Source: Deltaproteobacteria bacterium (GTDB lineage: Bacteria; Desulfobacterota; Desulfarculia; Adiutricales; Adiutricaceae). Taken from it: DNA of 10,933 nucleotides. The translations under genes were made by a program, and so were the position numbers. The DNA is taken from assembly GCA_031267005.1 (NCBI GenBank), contig JAIRZX010000020.1, positions 1 through 10,933 on the forward strand, written 5' to 3'. Below the pieces are notes generated by a model. That model had not been told where the DNA came from. It was given only the letters and a program-made list of their open reading frames with translations, and did not search any database. Below, piece after piece: positions 1 to 6,795 of the stretch (positions are counted from its first letter, which is position 1; every line of letters begins with the position of its first letter).

Positions 1-1004
1 ATGGCTTAAAACTTTCATAATTGAAATACTATCCAAAGTGCCGATCCAGCCCCCATTCTGGCCACGGGCAACCGAAACGGCTCGGATCACATATTTTCAA
101 TTTTCTTGATTTTTTTAAATTTTCCTTATTTTTTAAATTTCTGTTATGCAACAAATTTGAATGATTCCCAATTTTTAGAATTTCTTTGGACTTTTTCATT
201 TTCAAGCGAACATTCCGCCCCGCCATCTGAAGTTCAATGATTTTTTTTCAGTTCCATTTCAATTGCCAGCTCCCATGAGACCTGTTCAGTGGCACAATCT
301 TGAGGATTTCGTAAATTCCAGGGAAAACCGAAAATTTCAGGCATGGATGTTTTTTAAAAATTGCCTTTTTTTTTAATTTTTGGCCATTTTTCCAAATGAC
401 GTATTACCCTTGAACGAAATCCCCCCTCAGGAAACTATGGGCCGTTCGCCTGATCGGACCAACGCCATCCTGGCGGAAAACGTCAAGATAAGCCTTACTT
501 TACAAGGATTTCCGCGCCTGCAGCCATTCCCCCTTCCTATCTCGGGGCCGGCCCCGGGCGCCTCCGTCAGGCGCGAAAATATCCAAAAGCATTTGCATTT
601 CGCTGGATATGGGCATATATTAACCGCGTCGTAATTCCCTCTTTTCTTTCAACAAGCCGGACGGAACCCTTCCGCCCACGGCCCGGGCCCTCCCGGACCC
701 CGGCACAGGCGCCGCGGCGCCCTGCGTCCCCTCCAACGGGGCCGCCCTTCCTGACATATCTTCCAGCCATCCTTCCCGCCGTCCTGCCCACGCCCTCCCC
801 GCGCCCTATCGGCCAGGGGCGAACTAAGGACTTGAACCTTCCGAAGCGGCCCCCAAGACCGCCCTGCCCCGGCCGCGCCGGGACTGGCGGCGCCGCGCCG
901 TCCGCGTCCAGTTCACCCACGCCCGCCCCGGGCCGCCGAAGGCCCGCCGGACCCGCGCAACGCGGACAGCGCCGCGAGCGGCGCTCCGGAGAAACGACGG
1001 GTTC

Positions 1005-1040
1005 CGGTAAACGGCCCGCGACGCGCCCGGCCGTTTACCG
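1005..1040. repeat. 12-bp perfect inverted repeat in intergenic DNA
   Basis: CGGTAAACGGCC at 1005-1016 is repeated exactly in reverse complement at 1029-1040, separated by 12 bases (1017-1028). The arms hold a central AT-rich stretch in very GC-rich DNA, so the match is not simple GC bias. No T tract follows, so an intrinsic terminator is unlikely. It could be an operator for a dimeric regulator or a transcript hairpin upstream of the gene at 1564. Confidence 0.6.
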
Positions 1041-1470
1041 AAGCCCGCACGCCTCCATAAAATTTTACGCGCCCCAAACCAGCCCGCCGGTCCGGCGCGC
1101 AGGGGAGGCGCCCCCCCTGCGCCGCCCCGGAAATGGCCGCGCGCCGGGACACGGGACGCTTCCGGCGCGGCTCCGCTCGCGTAACTCCCGTTCCGTCGCG
1201 GGCGCGGAAACATTTCCAGGCCCCGCGCTAACCGCCGCGATCCGGAGTTGCCCCCGGAGGTCCGTGGCGGCTGGCCTTTAACGGAATCTTCCCGGTTTTC
1301 CCGGCGCCCCGCCGTAAGCCTTGCGGGGAACCGCCGGGCCTTAGGGCGACCCGCCGGAACGGGGATCCGCCTTGCCGGGGGCCCCTTCCGCCGACGCCGG
1401 CGCCTGGCGCCTTAATCCTTCGCCCGCCATGAAGGCCGGGGCCGCAAGCGGCCCGGCCGCAGCATCAAGC

Positions 1471-1492
1471 GTCCCGGCCCCGGCGCCGGGAC
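1471..1492. repeat. GC-rich hairpin upstream of the ATPase-like gene
   Basis: GTCCCGGC (1471-1478) and GCCGGGAC (1485-1492) are perfect reverse complements around a 6-base loop, about 70 bases before the start codon at 1564. In DNA this GC-rich such hairpins arise easily, so a role in the leader is only possible. Confidence 0.35.
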
Positions 1493-1563
1493 ACGCCCGG
1501 GGACGCGGGGCGCCTTCGGGCCCCCGTCCGGCGGGGAGCGCCCGGGGACCGCGGCCTAAAACC

Positions 1564-2892
1564 ATGCTTCTGAAACTCACAGTAGAGAACTTCTTCTCCT
1601 TCAGGGACAAAACCGCCTACACGATGGTGGCCACCCCGGGGACGAAGCCCGACGCGAGGATGACCGTCCACCCCGCCGTCGAAAAGCGGATACTGCCCAT
1701 GGCGGCTGTGTTCGGCGGGGAGGGGGCCGGCTCCGAGAACTTCGCCCGCTCCTTGAGGTTCTTCAAGCAGCTGGTGACGGAGTCGCCCTCCTTCGTGAAT
1801 TCGCTGAACCTCTACACCTTCCAGAACTTCTCGGAGTCGCGGGAGCTCCCGGTCAAGATCTGGGCGGACTTCGTCTCCGGGGACTTCGCCTGGCACTACG
1901 GCTTCATGGCCCTGAAGGACGTGGTGGTGAACGAGAGGCTCATCCGGATCGGGCGCGACTCGAAGACCCTCCTCTTCGAACGGCGCAAGAAGAAGCTGAA
2001 GCTGCACCGCACCATCGAGGAACAGGACGCCCTGAAGACCCTCTTCAGGGGCATGCCCAAGAGCCTCCTCTTCCTCCCCCACGCGTTCCGCTACGGCTGC
2101 AGGCACTTCGCGGACGCCTTCAGCTGGTTTAGGGACGTGCTCCACGTGGCGGGGCAGGACAGCTACGTGCACCAGCAGCAAATCTCCGACGAGGGCTCCA
2201 CGGACTCCGACGCCTTCCACGACTTCATAGAGCTCGTGGACAAGAACTCCTACAAGACCCGCCTGGACGCCCGCGCCGTGCCCCCGGACTCCCCGGTCCA
2301 CCGCGAGCTGGAGGCGGAGAACCCGGCCAAGTCGGGGGACTGGATCGTGCGGCCCCCGGACGGCGGGCGCGGCTTCGAGGTCTACTACCGCCACAGGACC
2401 TTCCACGACGCGAAGCTCTTAAAGCTCTTCCCCTACGACCGCAACAGCTTCTGGGACTACTTCCCCATCCCCCGGCCCTTCGCCTCGGAACGGGAGAAGC
2501 ACACCCTCGTGGCGCTCATGAGCGCCCACGACATCATGCTGTCCCCGGACCCCAAAATCTACTTCATCAACTTCTTCGACGCCGCCTTCGACCCCATCCG
2601 GGCCAGGACGCTCATAAGCGACTACATGGACTCCTGCGCCAGGGGCACCCGCACCCAGCTGATAATCACCTCCGCCAACGCGCTGCTCCTGGACAAGAAG
2701 CTCTTCCGCTCCGACGAGCTCTGGATAGCCGAACCCGGGGACTACGGGAACACCCGCCTCCTTTCCTTAGGCGAGTACAAGAAGTCCATCCGGGAAAAGA
2801 CCGTCTGGCGGAACTTCAAGACGGGGAGGATCGGGGGCATCTACACCCCCCTGCTCATGGCCGCCCTGGAAGCTGGCCAGGAGAGGAAATAG
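1564..2892 (+). CDS. AAA15-family (COG1106) ATPase-like protein with degenerate nucleotide-binding motifs
   Basis: The 442-residue protein starts at the ATG at 1564. The same frame is open upstream to 1372, but those residues are Ala/Pro/Gly/Arg spacer translation, whereas the AAA15 N-terminus begins exactly here (MLLKLTVENFFSFRDKTAYT, matching the family pattern of an MLxxFxVENFxSF opening). No clear Shine-Dalgarno site precedes it. Family landmarks follow in the right order. The ILPMAAVFG strand leads into a Walker A position reading GGEGAGSE (51-58), where the family has G-x-N-x-S-G-K-S; the lysine is gone. The signature region (about 305-322) does not read as the family's S/T-D-G motif. 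The Walker B position reads IYFINFFDAAFDP (332-344), lacking the Asp-Glu pair. The switch segment LIITSANALLLD (367-377 region) lacks the usual histidine. The C-terminal layout of the family (LWIAE..., GRIGGIYTP) is kept. It is probably a non-hydrolysing relative. No partner such as RloB lies beside it. Its frequent AGG and ATA codons match its neighbours. Confidence 0.75.
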   Translation: MLLKLTVENFFSFRDKTAYTMVATPGTKPDARMTVHPAVEKRILPMAAVFGGEGAGSENFARSLRFFKQLVTESPSFVNSLNLYTFQNFSESRELPVKIWADFVSGDFAWHYGFMALKDVVVNERLIRIGRDSKTLLFERRKKKLKLHRTIEEQDALKTLFRGMPKSLLFLPHAFRYGCRHFADAFSWFRDVLHVAGQDSYVHQQQISDEGSTDSDAFHDFIELVDKNSYKTRLDARAVPPDSPVHRELEAENPAKSGDWIVRPPDGGRGFEVYYRHRTFHDAKLLKLFPYDRNSFWDYFPIPRPFASEREKHTLVALMSAHDIMLSPDPKIYFINFFDAAFDPIRARTLISDYMDSCARGTRTQLIITSANALLLDKKLFRSDELWIAEPGDYGNTRLLSLGEYKKSIREKTVWRNFKTGRIGGIYTPLLMAALEAGQERK

Positions 2893-2935
2893 CGGCACAG
2901 GCCCCCACCTGGGCCGCGCCCTCCCGCAACCCCCT

Positions 2936-2984
2936 GCGAAGGCCCTCCTAAGGCGGATCCCCGCGAGCCCCGGAGGGCCTTCGC
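2936..2984 (+). terminator. 13-bp inverted repeat after the ATPase-like gene, possible terminator
   Basis: GCGAAGGCCCTCC (2936-2948) is perfectly complementary to GGAGGGCCTTCGC (2972-2984), with a 23-base loop, 44 bases after the stop codon of the ATPase-like gene. The position suggests transcription termination or 3'-end protection. No T tract follows, so it is not a textbook intrinsic terminator. Confidence 0.45.
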
Positions 2985-2985
2985 G

Positions 2986-3003
2986 GTCCCCGGGCCCGGG
3001 GAC
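2986..3003. repeat. 18-bp perfect palindrome
   Basis: GTCCCCGGGCCCGGGGAC reads the same on both strands and lies one base after the preceding inverted repeat. It could be part of a larger 3'-end structure or a protein-binding site. All but four bases are G or C, so chance is a real alternative. Confidence 0.5.
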
Positions 3004-3018
3004 GGGAGGCCCCGAGCG

Positions 3019-3291
3019 GGTTCAACTGCCTTTCGGGCAACTTCCGGCACGTAGTTTTCGCGAGCTTTCAGGGAGCTTTCAGGCAACTGCCTGGAGCCTT
3101 CCGGGAGCTTTCCGGCAACTGCCTGGTGCCTTCCGGGAGCTTTCCGGTAACTGCCGGGAGCTTTCCGGGAGCTTTCGGGTAACTTCCGGGAGCTTTCCGG
3201 GAGCTTTCGGGCAACTGCAAGGTGCTTTCCGGGAGCTTTCGGGTAACTGCAGGGTGCTTTCCGGTAGCATTTCGGGAGCATTACGGCGGGC
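3019..3291. repeat. Tandem array of interleaved 10/11-bp units (higher-order period about 32 bp)
   Basis: About two dozen units follow one another. Three types recur in order: TTTCCGGGAGC (11), TTTCSGGYAAC (11) and TGCNNGGNGC (10), giving a higher-order period of about 32 bp. The pattern is clearest from 3062 to 3265 and fades at both edges. Because 10+11+11 is not a multiple of three, the reading frame rotates along the array, so the long minus-strand open frames over it (Lys/Pro/Ser/Arg-rich repeats) are probably not a protein. The array sits between two plus-strand genes and looks like a minisatellite or a set of binding sites. I do not recognise the family. Confidence 0.85.
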
Positions 3292-3494
3292 GGCGAAAAG
3301 GCTGAAGTGCCCGGTCGCGGGGCTCGCTGGATCCGGGCGGGGCCGCCGGGCTCGCCGAGGCCACGGGGAAGCTCACGGGCTCCCTTCCGGGGGCCGGCCA
3401 GGTTCCCCTCGGCCGGGGGCCGTCCTTGGCAAAGAGTCCACGGAAAGGCTCCCCGGCGCGTCTTTTGGAAGCCCCTCCGGCCCTCTACGCATCC

Positions 3495-3521
3495 TTGAAA
3501 GGGCCCGGGAAAAGTGATAAC
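3495..3521 (+). promoter_or_regulatory. Weak promoter candidate upstream of apgM
   Basis: TTGAAA (3495-3500) is followed 15 bases later by GATAAC (3516-3521), in an AT-rich island within GC-rich DNA and about 190 bases before apgM. The spacer is short and the -10 matches 4 of 6 positions, so this is only a candidate. A run of T residues follows directly. Confidence 0.25.
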
Positions 3522-3576
3522 TTCATTTTTTTTTCGCGGGCCCCGCTCCGGCTCCCGCGCTGGCGGGCCGCGCCGC

Positions 3577-3693
3577 CCCCCCTAAAGGGGCTCCGCCACT
3601 CTTTCCCAAGGGCCCACGCCTGACCACTCCAAGGGCCCACGCCTAACTTTCCCAAGGGCCTCCGCCCCCCCTTCCCGGGGCCTTACGCCCCCG
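3577..3693. repeat. Five degenerate 23-24 bp tandem repeats abutting apgM
   Basis: Units start near 3577, 3601, 3625, 3648 and 3671. Each carries a pyrimidine-rich start followed by a core like CCCAAGGGCCCACGCC; the middle units are closest to each other and the outer ones are degenerate. The last unit ends 17 bases before the apgM start codon, so the array occupies the place where the 5' untranslated region or promoter would be. Confidence 0.65.
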
Positions 3694-3710
3694 AAAGGCT
3701 CGCTCCTCAC

Positions 3711-4922
3711 ATGAAATACGTGATCCTCATAGGAGACGGAATGGGGGACCGCCCCGTGGACTCGCTTGGGGGGCTCACCCCCCTCCAGAAGGCCCGGACC
3801 CCGAACCTCGACCGGCTCGCGCGCGAGGGCATGATCGCCCGGTGCGCCACCGTGCCCGAGGGCATGGCCCCGGGGTCCGACGTCGCCATAATGTCGCTTT
3901 TGGGCTACAGCGCCAAGGGGGTCCTGACCGGGAGGGGCCCTTTGGAGGCGGCGGCGCTCGGCGTGGCCCTGAAGGAAGGGGATCTCGCCTTCCGCATGAA
4001 CCTGGTGACCCTCGGCCGCGGCGCCGGCGGGACGGTGATGCTGGACCACTCCTCGGGCGACATCCAGGCCGCGGACGCGGGCCCGCTCGTAGCCGCCCTC
4101 GCGGGACGCCTCCCGCTCGCGGGCGGCAAGACGGTCCACCAGGGCGTGGGGTACCGCCACATCCTGGTCTGGCCGGGGGCCCCGGAGGGCCTCGCGTCCG
4201 TGCCGCCCCACGACCACAGGGACCGGGCGGTGGACGGGTTCCTGGACGATCCCGCGTACCTCCCGTTAGCGGATCTGGTGCGCGCCTCCTGGCCCGTTTT
4301 GGAGGATCACCCCGTAAACCTCGCCCGCAGGGCGAAGGGCCTCAACCCGGCGAACTCCATCTGGCTTTGGGGCCAGGGCAGGACGCCCTCGGTCAGGAGC
4401 TACGCCGAGCGCTGGGGCATCACCGGCGCCTCGGTGTCGGCGGTCGATCTCATACGGGGGCTGGCCGTTGCGACCGGCTTGGAGCCCCTGACGGTGCCGG
4501 GGGCCACGGGCTGGATCGACACCAACTACGAAGGCAAGGTCGCGGCCGCCCTCAAGGCCCTGGAGACCAGGGATCTTGCGGTGGTGCACCTCGAGGCCCC
4601 GGACGAGTGCGGGCACCAGGGGGATCTGGACGCCAAGCTCCTGGCCATCGAGAGCTTCGACGGGAGGATAGTGGGGCCAGTCCTGGACGCCCTGCCCTCC
4701 TACGGGGAGGACTTCCGGGTCCTGTGCTCCTGCGACCACTACACCCCGGTGGCGATAAAGACGCACACCTCCGACCCCGTGCCCTTCATACTGTACGACA
4801 GCGCGAGCCCGGCCCGCTCCGGGGCGGCCGGCTACTCCGAGGAGGAGGCGCTGAAGGCGGGGATCCTCGTTCCGGACGGGCCGAGCCTTGGGAGGCTCCT
4901 GTTCGGTCCGGAGAGGGTTTGA
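3711..4922 (+). CDS. apgM: 2,3-bisphosphoglycerate-independent phosphoglycerate mutase, archaeal type
   Basis: The 403-residue protein interconverts 3- and 2-phosphoglycerate in cytosolic glycolysis/gluconeogenesis. It belongs to the ApgM branch (COG3635) of the alkaline phosphatase superfamily, at the family's usual length of about 400. Visible motifs: N-terminal MKYVILIGDGMGDRP with metal-binding Asp9; GSDVAIMSLLGY with the presumed nucleophile Ser56; VHLEAPDECGHQGD (292-305) with Asp298 and His302; and CDHYTPVAIKTHTSDPVPF (from 341) with Asp342, His343 and His352. All the metal-site residues I would expect are present, so this copy looks functional. The start is fixed by the family N-terminus. 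Only a weak GAAAGG (3693-3698) could act as ribosome binding site, and a tandem repeat array lies immediately upstream. An internal piece of this gene is repeated at 7012-7157. Confidence 0.93.
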   Translation: MKYVILIGDGMGDRPVDSLGGLTPLQKARTPNLDRLAREGMIARCATVPEGMAPGSDVAIMSLLGYSAKGVLTGRGPLEAAALGVALKEGDLAFRMNLVTLGRGAGGTVMLDHSSGDIQAADAGPLVAALAGRLPLAGGKTVHQGVGYRHILVWPGAPEGLASVPPHDHRDRAVDGFLDDPAYLPLADLVRASWPVLEDHPVNLARRAKGLNPANSIWLWGQGRTPSVRSYAERWGITGASVSAVDLIRGLAVATGLEPLTVPGATGWIDTNYEGKVAAALKALETRDLAVVHLEAPDECGHQGDLDAKLLAIESFDGRIVGPVLDALPSYGEDFRVLCSCDHYTPVAIKTHTSDPVPFILYDSASPARSGAAGYSEEEALKAGILVPDGPSLGRLLFGPERV

Positions 4923-4989
4923 TGCGTCAGGCCGCCGGCGGCCGTAGCCCGGGCGGCCCCAGGCGCCGTTCGGCAGGCGCCTTCGCGAG

Positions 4990-5080
4990 GCATGAGGCGT
5001 TAACGGCCGGACGCCCCGGAGGCATGGAACTTCAAGGGCGCGGGGCCTTAGGGGCATGAGACGCCGGGCGCCCCGGAGGC
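4990..5080. repeat. Two imperfect direct repeats between apgM and the thioesterase gene
   Basis: The 254-base gap after apgM (4923-5176) has no believable gene. It contains two related blocks: GGCATGAG followed later by GACGCCCCGGAGGC (4990-5024), and GGCATGAG followed by GGCGCCCCGGAGGC (5053-5080). They look like a decayed short duplication. No terminator is evident. Confidence 0.5.
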
Positions 5081-5176
5081 TTAAAGCCTGGCGGGCCGAT
5101 CGGAAAGGCCCCTGCCGGTCGGGCGCAAATTCTTAAGGCCGGGCTACCGGTCGGGACAGGGAAGGATAGCTTACGG

Positions 5177-5644
5177 ATGACGGGAACGACTGACTTCATC
5201 ATAGAGGACGGCAACTTCAAGGCCGTAACCCGTTACAGGGTCCTTTACGCCGACACGGATCTGATGGGCGTCGTGAACAACGCCCACTATTTCCGCTTTT
5301 TCGAGCAGGGCCGGGGCGAGTACCTGAGGCTGTTGGACTTCCCCTATTCCCTCATAGAGGAGAAGGGCATAAGGACCCCGCTCACCGAGGCCTGGGCCCA
5401 CTACTACCTCCCGTTCCGCTACGACGACCTGATACGCGTCGAGTGCTGGCTCTCCCAGGTCAAAAACGCGAGCTTCCGCTTCGACTACCATCTCTACCTG
5501 GAGGGAAGCCCCAAACTCCACGTCTCCGGCCGCACCCTCCACGCCACCGTCAACCTGGAGGGCAAGGTAGTGAAGATTCCTGAGTGGCTGGGCCAGATCC
5601 TGAACTCACGCCTGGAGCGGGTAAAGGCCTCCCGGGAGCCCTGA
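5177..5644 (+). CDS. YbgC-like hot-dog fold acyl-CoA thioesterase
   Basis: The 155-residue protein belongs to the 4-hydroxybenzoyl-CoA thioesterase/YbgC family, which hydrolyses acyl-CoA thioesters in the cytosol; the acyl group cannot be read from the sequence. The diagnostic block is YADTDLMGVVNNAHYFRFFE (24-43). Asp28, the second Asp of D-x-D, aligns with the catalytic Asp of the Pseudomonas 4-HBA-CoA thioesterase, followed by the conserved G-V-V and N-x-x-Y. Later family features include PFRYDD and the DYHLYLEG strand. Length is close to the usual 130-150. A purine-rich GGGAAGGA (5158-5165) is 11 bases before the ATG. The gene lies 254 bases after apgM with no obvious functional link. Its 3' half is repeated as a remnant at 7159-7439. 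Confidence 0.88.
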   Translation: MTGTTDFIIEDGNFKAVTRYRVLYADTDLMGVVNNAHYFRFFEQGRGEYLRLLDFPYSLIEEKGIRTPLTEAWAHYYLPFRYDDLIRVECWLSQVKNASFRFDYHLYLEGSPKLHVSGRTLHATVNLEGKVVKIPEWLGQILNSRLERVKASREP

Positions 5645-5663
5645 GGCCGCCGCCGGGCTCCCG
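5633..5663 (+). terminator. 9-bp hairpin across the thioesterase stop codon
   Basis: CGGGAGCCC (5633-5641) pairs with GGGCTCCCG (5655-5663) around a 13-base loop that contains most of the stop codon. No T tract follows. The hairpin is missing from the thioesterase remnant in copy 2. It may help termination or transcript stability. Confidence 0.35.
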
Positions 5664-6158
5664 CGAGTCCCCCCGGAAGCCCCGCCCCCCCCTTCCTGCG
5701 AAGCGGCCCGCGGACAGCCTGGCTTTCTTCCCGGGTCGGCCTGCGATAACCAGGACAGGCACCGGAGGCGGTTAGCGTGGCGGGGTTGCCGCCGAAACAG
5801 TTTCGCTTTTTCTCGGACGCCGAAAAGAGCTTGTGACGATTGATATTCAGTTTCCCTCCCCGCCGCGGCCCGCGGAGATCCATAAGTCAGGAAACTCTGG
5901 GGCCGCCGCCCACTGGGCTACGTAAATGTCGATATTGGCCTCCCTGGCCGTTATCCGCCCCAAGTTTCATCAGCGCAAAAAAAACAAATTAAACTCTTCG
6001 AAAAAAACCACTTCTTGTTTTTTAAAGGCATCCCTCACGTTCGGTTTTAGGGTTCAGTTAGGCTTTTTTTATGTTTTGGAGTTCAAGCCTCTATTTTCCA
6101 GATTGGCTGCCCAGAGAGACAAACTCGTTCCCGGTAGGACTTTTTTTGGACAGGGATC
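5645..6158. other. Spacer upstream of the first nucleotidyltransferase gene
   Basis: The first part (5645-5836) matches 7440-7648 in copy 2, with small insertions and deletions. The rest is absent from copy 2 and is described separately. A 78-residue plus-strand open frame (5926-6162) crosses it, but it has no recognisable domain, runs over homopolymers and overlaps the start of the nucleotidyltransferase gene, so I do not call it a gene. Confidence 0.6.
5805..5830 (+). promoter_or_regulatory. Conserved hairpin, copy 1, separated from its gene
   Basis: GCTTTTTC and GAAAAGAGC can pair with one bulge around a short loop. The same hairpin lies directly before the start codon of the second nucleotidyltransferase gene (7617-7642). 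Here it is cut off from its gene by 323 bases. Confidence 0.35.
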
Positions 6159-6159
6159 A
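5837..6159. other. 323-bp segment present only in copy 1, AT-rich in its second half
   Basis: In copy 2 the sequence GAGCTTGTGA runs straight into TGATTTACTC. In copy 1 the same two flanks (ending at 5836 and resuming at 6160) are separated by 323 bases. The second half (about 5975-6150) is AT-rich with several A and T runs. I see no terminal inverted repeats and no clean target duplication, so it may be an insertion in copy 1 or a deletion in copy 2. It now supplies the 5' region of the first nucleotidyltransferase gene, including the purine-rich GGACAGGG just before its ATG. Confidence 0.65.
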
Positions 6160-6449
6160 TGATTTACTCAATCGAGGATATCAGGAGGATTGTCGAGCCC
6201 ATAGCCCGCCGACACGGCGTGGAGCGCGTCTGGCTGTTCGGCTCCTACGCCCGCGGAGAAGCGAGGCCGGACAGCGACATAGATCTTCTTATAGAAAGCG
6301 GGAAAATCAGGACTCTTTTCGAGTTTGCCGACTTTTATCTCGACCTGGCAGAGGCATTTAACTTGGAGTTGGACGTCGTCGAGAAAGAAGATTTGTGGGA
6401 AGAATTCGCCGAGCAGGTGGAAAAAGAGGAAATCCTGATATATGGTTAG
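6159..6449 (+). CDS. mntA: MNT-type nucleotidyltransferase antitoxin (MntA-like), copy 1
   Basis: The 96-residue protein is a minimal nucleotidyltransferase. In characterised MntA/HepT pairs the enzyme adds AMP units to a tyrosine of the HEPN toxin and so neutralises it. The catalytic motif GS-X10-DXD is complete: GSYARGEARPDSDID with Gly28, Ser29, Asp40 and Asp42, and a likely third carboxylate at Asp72 (LELDVV). Length fits the family. A GGACAGGG purine stretch lies just before the ATG. The stop overlaps the next start by 8 bases, so translation is probably coupled and the stoichiometry kept. It shares 85 of 96 residues with the second copy at 7648; the differences cluster at residues 45-57 and 73-78. 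Function is inferred from motif and gene pairing. Confidence 0.88.
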   Translation: MIYSIEDIRRIVEPIARRHGVERVWLFGSYARGEARPDSDIDLLIESGKIRTLFEFADFYLDLAEAFNLELDVVEKEDLWEEFAEQVEKEEILIYG

Positions 6450-6795
6450 CATTCGCGACGCCAACATAATCAAGCACATCGACAGTTACTGCGATGAGAT
6501 TCGAGAGTGCATCTCTTGGTTCAAGAATCCGTTCGAGGCCATACTCAAGTACCACTGGTTCAAAGATTGCTTGGCTATGAAACTCTATCAAATATCCGAG
6601 TCGGCACAACACCTGACAGACGACTTCACGAAAGAGCATGGGAACATGCCGTGGCGCACGATTAAAGGCCTTAGGGTTGTTTACGCCCATCGTTACAAGA
6701 CACTTGATCTAGAACAGATGTGGGGGACAATACCTGACGGCATTCCTGAACTAAAGCAGTTTTGCCGGGATATTGCCATTGAATCTAAATATTAG
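6442..6795 (+). CDS. hepT: HEPN-domain toxin (HepT-like, DUF86), copy 1, 3' end altered by a MITE-like insertion
   Basis: The 117-residue protein matches the HepT-like/DUF86 pattern (PF01934): PWRxIKGLR...H.Y...D....W....IPELKQF. HEPN toxins of this type are RNases. The RX4HXY motif is intact as Arg78-VVYA-His83-R-Tyr85, and Tyr85 is the position AMPylated by MntA in characterised pairs, so this copy looks active. It overlaps the nucleotidyltransferase gene by 8 bases. The last six residues and the TAG stop come from the left end of an AT-rich inserted element (6774-6870). Without it the frame would run on as LALADRQAH..., like the copy at 7931. The conserved domain ends before the insertion, so the toxin core is untouched. 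Confidence 0.85.
   Translation: MVSIRDANIIKHIDSYCDEIRECISWFKNPFEAILKYHWFKDCLAMKLYQISESAQHLTDDFTKEHGNMPWRTIKGLRVVYAHRYKTLDLEQMWGTIPDGIPELKQFCRDIAIESKY

Larger units (their letters stand above)
1..1563. other. Long gene-free region, AT-rich then very GC-rich
   Basis: I see no credible gene here. Positions 1 to about 420 are AT-rich with many homopolymer T and A runs, unlike the rest of the window. From about 650 onward the DNA is extremely GC-rich, and open frames there are of the kind GC-rich spacer always gives: arginine, alanine, glycine and proline-rich, on both strands, without recognisable motifs. Small structures visible are AGGCA (339-343) pairing with TGCCT (362-366) and running into nine T residues, a weak terminator candidate; GCGCCT/AGGCGC (558-574); ATATCCA/TGGATAT (579-585 and 604-610); and the palindrome TAAAATTTTA (1058-1067). 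A weak promoter-like pair, TTTACC (1034-1039) and TAAAAT (1058-1063) with an 18-bp spacer, could serve the gene at 1564, but it is not convincing. Confidence 0.6.
2893..3710. other. Gene-free, repeat-filled spacer between the ATPase-like gene and apgM
   Basis: This 818-base interval holds no convincing gene. In order it contains a 13-bp inverted repeat, an 18-bp palindrome, a long tandem array of 10/11-bp units, ordinary GC-rich spacer (about 3292-3490), a short AT-rich island with a run of nine T residues (3525-3533), and a second tandem array ending just before apgM. The open frames across the first array are open only because the repeat lacks stop codons in those frames. Confidence 0.6.

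Noticed and set aside
290..304. TGGCAC followed by TTGA, resembling a sigma54 promoter
   Set aside because: The spacing is one base short, the -12 element lacks GC, and no gene follows.
811..860. GGTTCAAGTCC on the minus strand, resembling a tRNA T-arm
   Set aside because: The T-stem pairs for only four bases and I find no matching acceptor, D-arm or anticodon arm at the right distance.
1465..2406. 313-residue minus-strand open frame
   Set aside because: It is the antisense shadow of the AAA15-like gene; it is Val/Gly/Glu/Arg-rich with no motif.
2841..3281. 146-residue minus-strand open frame with repeats such as KLPESSRKAPGSYRKAPG
   Set aside because: It is the translation of the 10/11-bp tandem array. 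The 32-bp period rotates the frame, more than one minus-strand frame is open, and the C-terminal part is GC-rich spacer that overlaps the end of the ATPase-like gene.
3019..3291. CRISPR array
   Set aside because: Units are contiguous 10/11-mers without unique spacers, and no cas genes are present.
3842..5059. 405-residue plus-strand open frame overlapping apgM
   Set aside because: It is a +1/+2 shadow of apgM, rich in Arg, Gly and Pro, while apgM itself has intact catalytic motifs.
5926..6162. 78-residue plus-strand open frame before the first nucleotidyltransferase gene
   Set aside because: It has no recognisable domain, depends on A and T runs, is absent from copy 2 and ends inside the start of the real gene.
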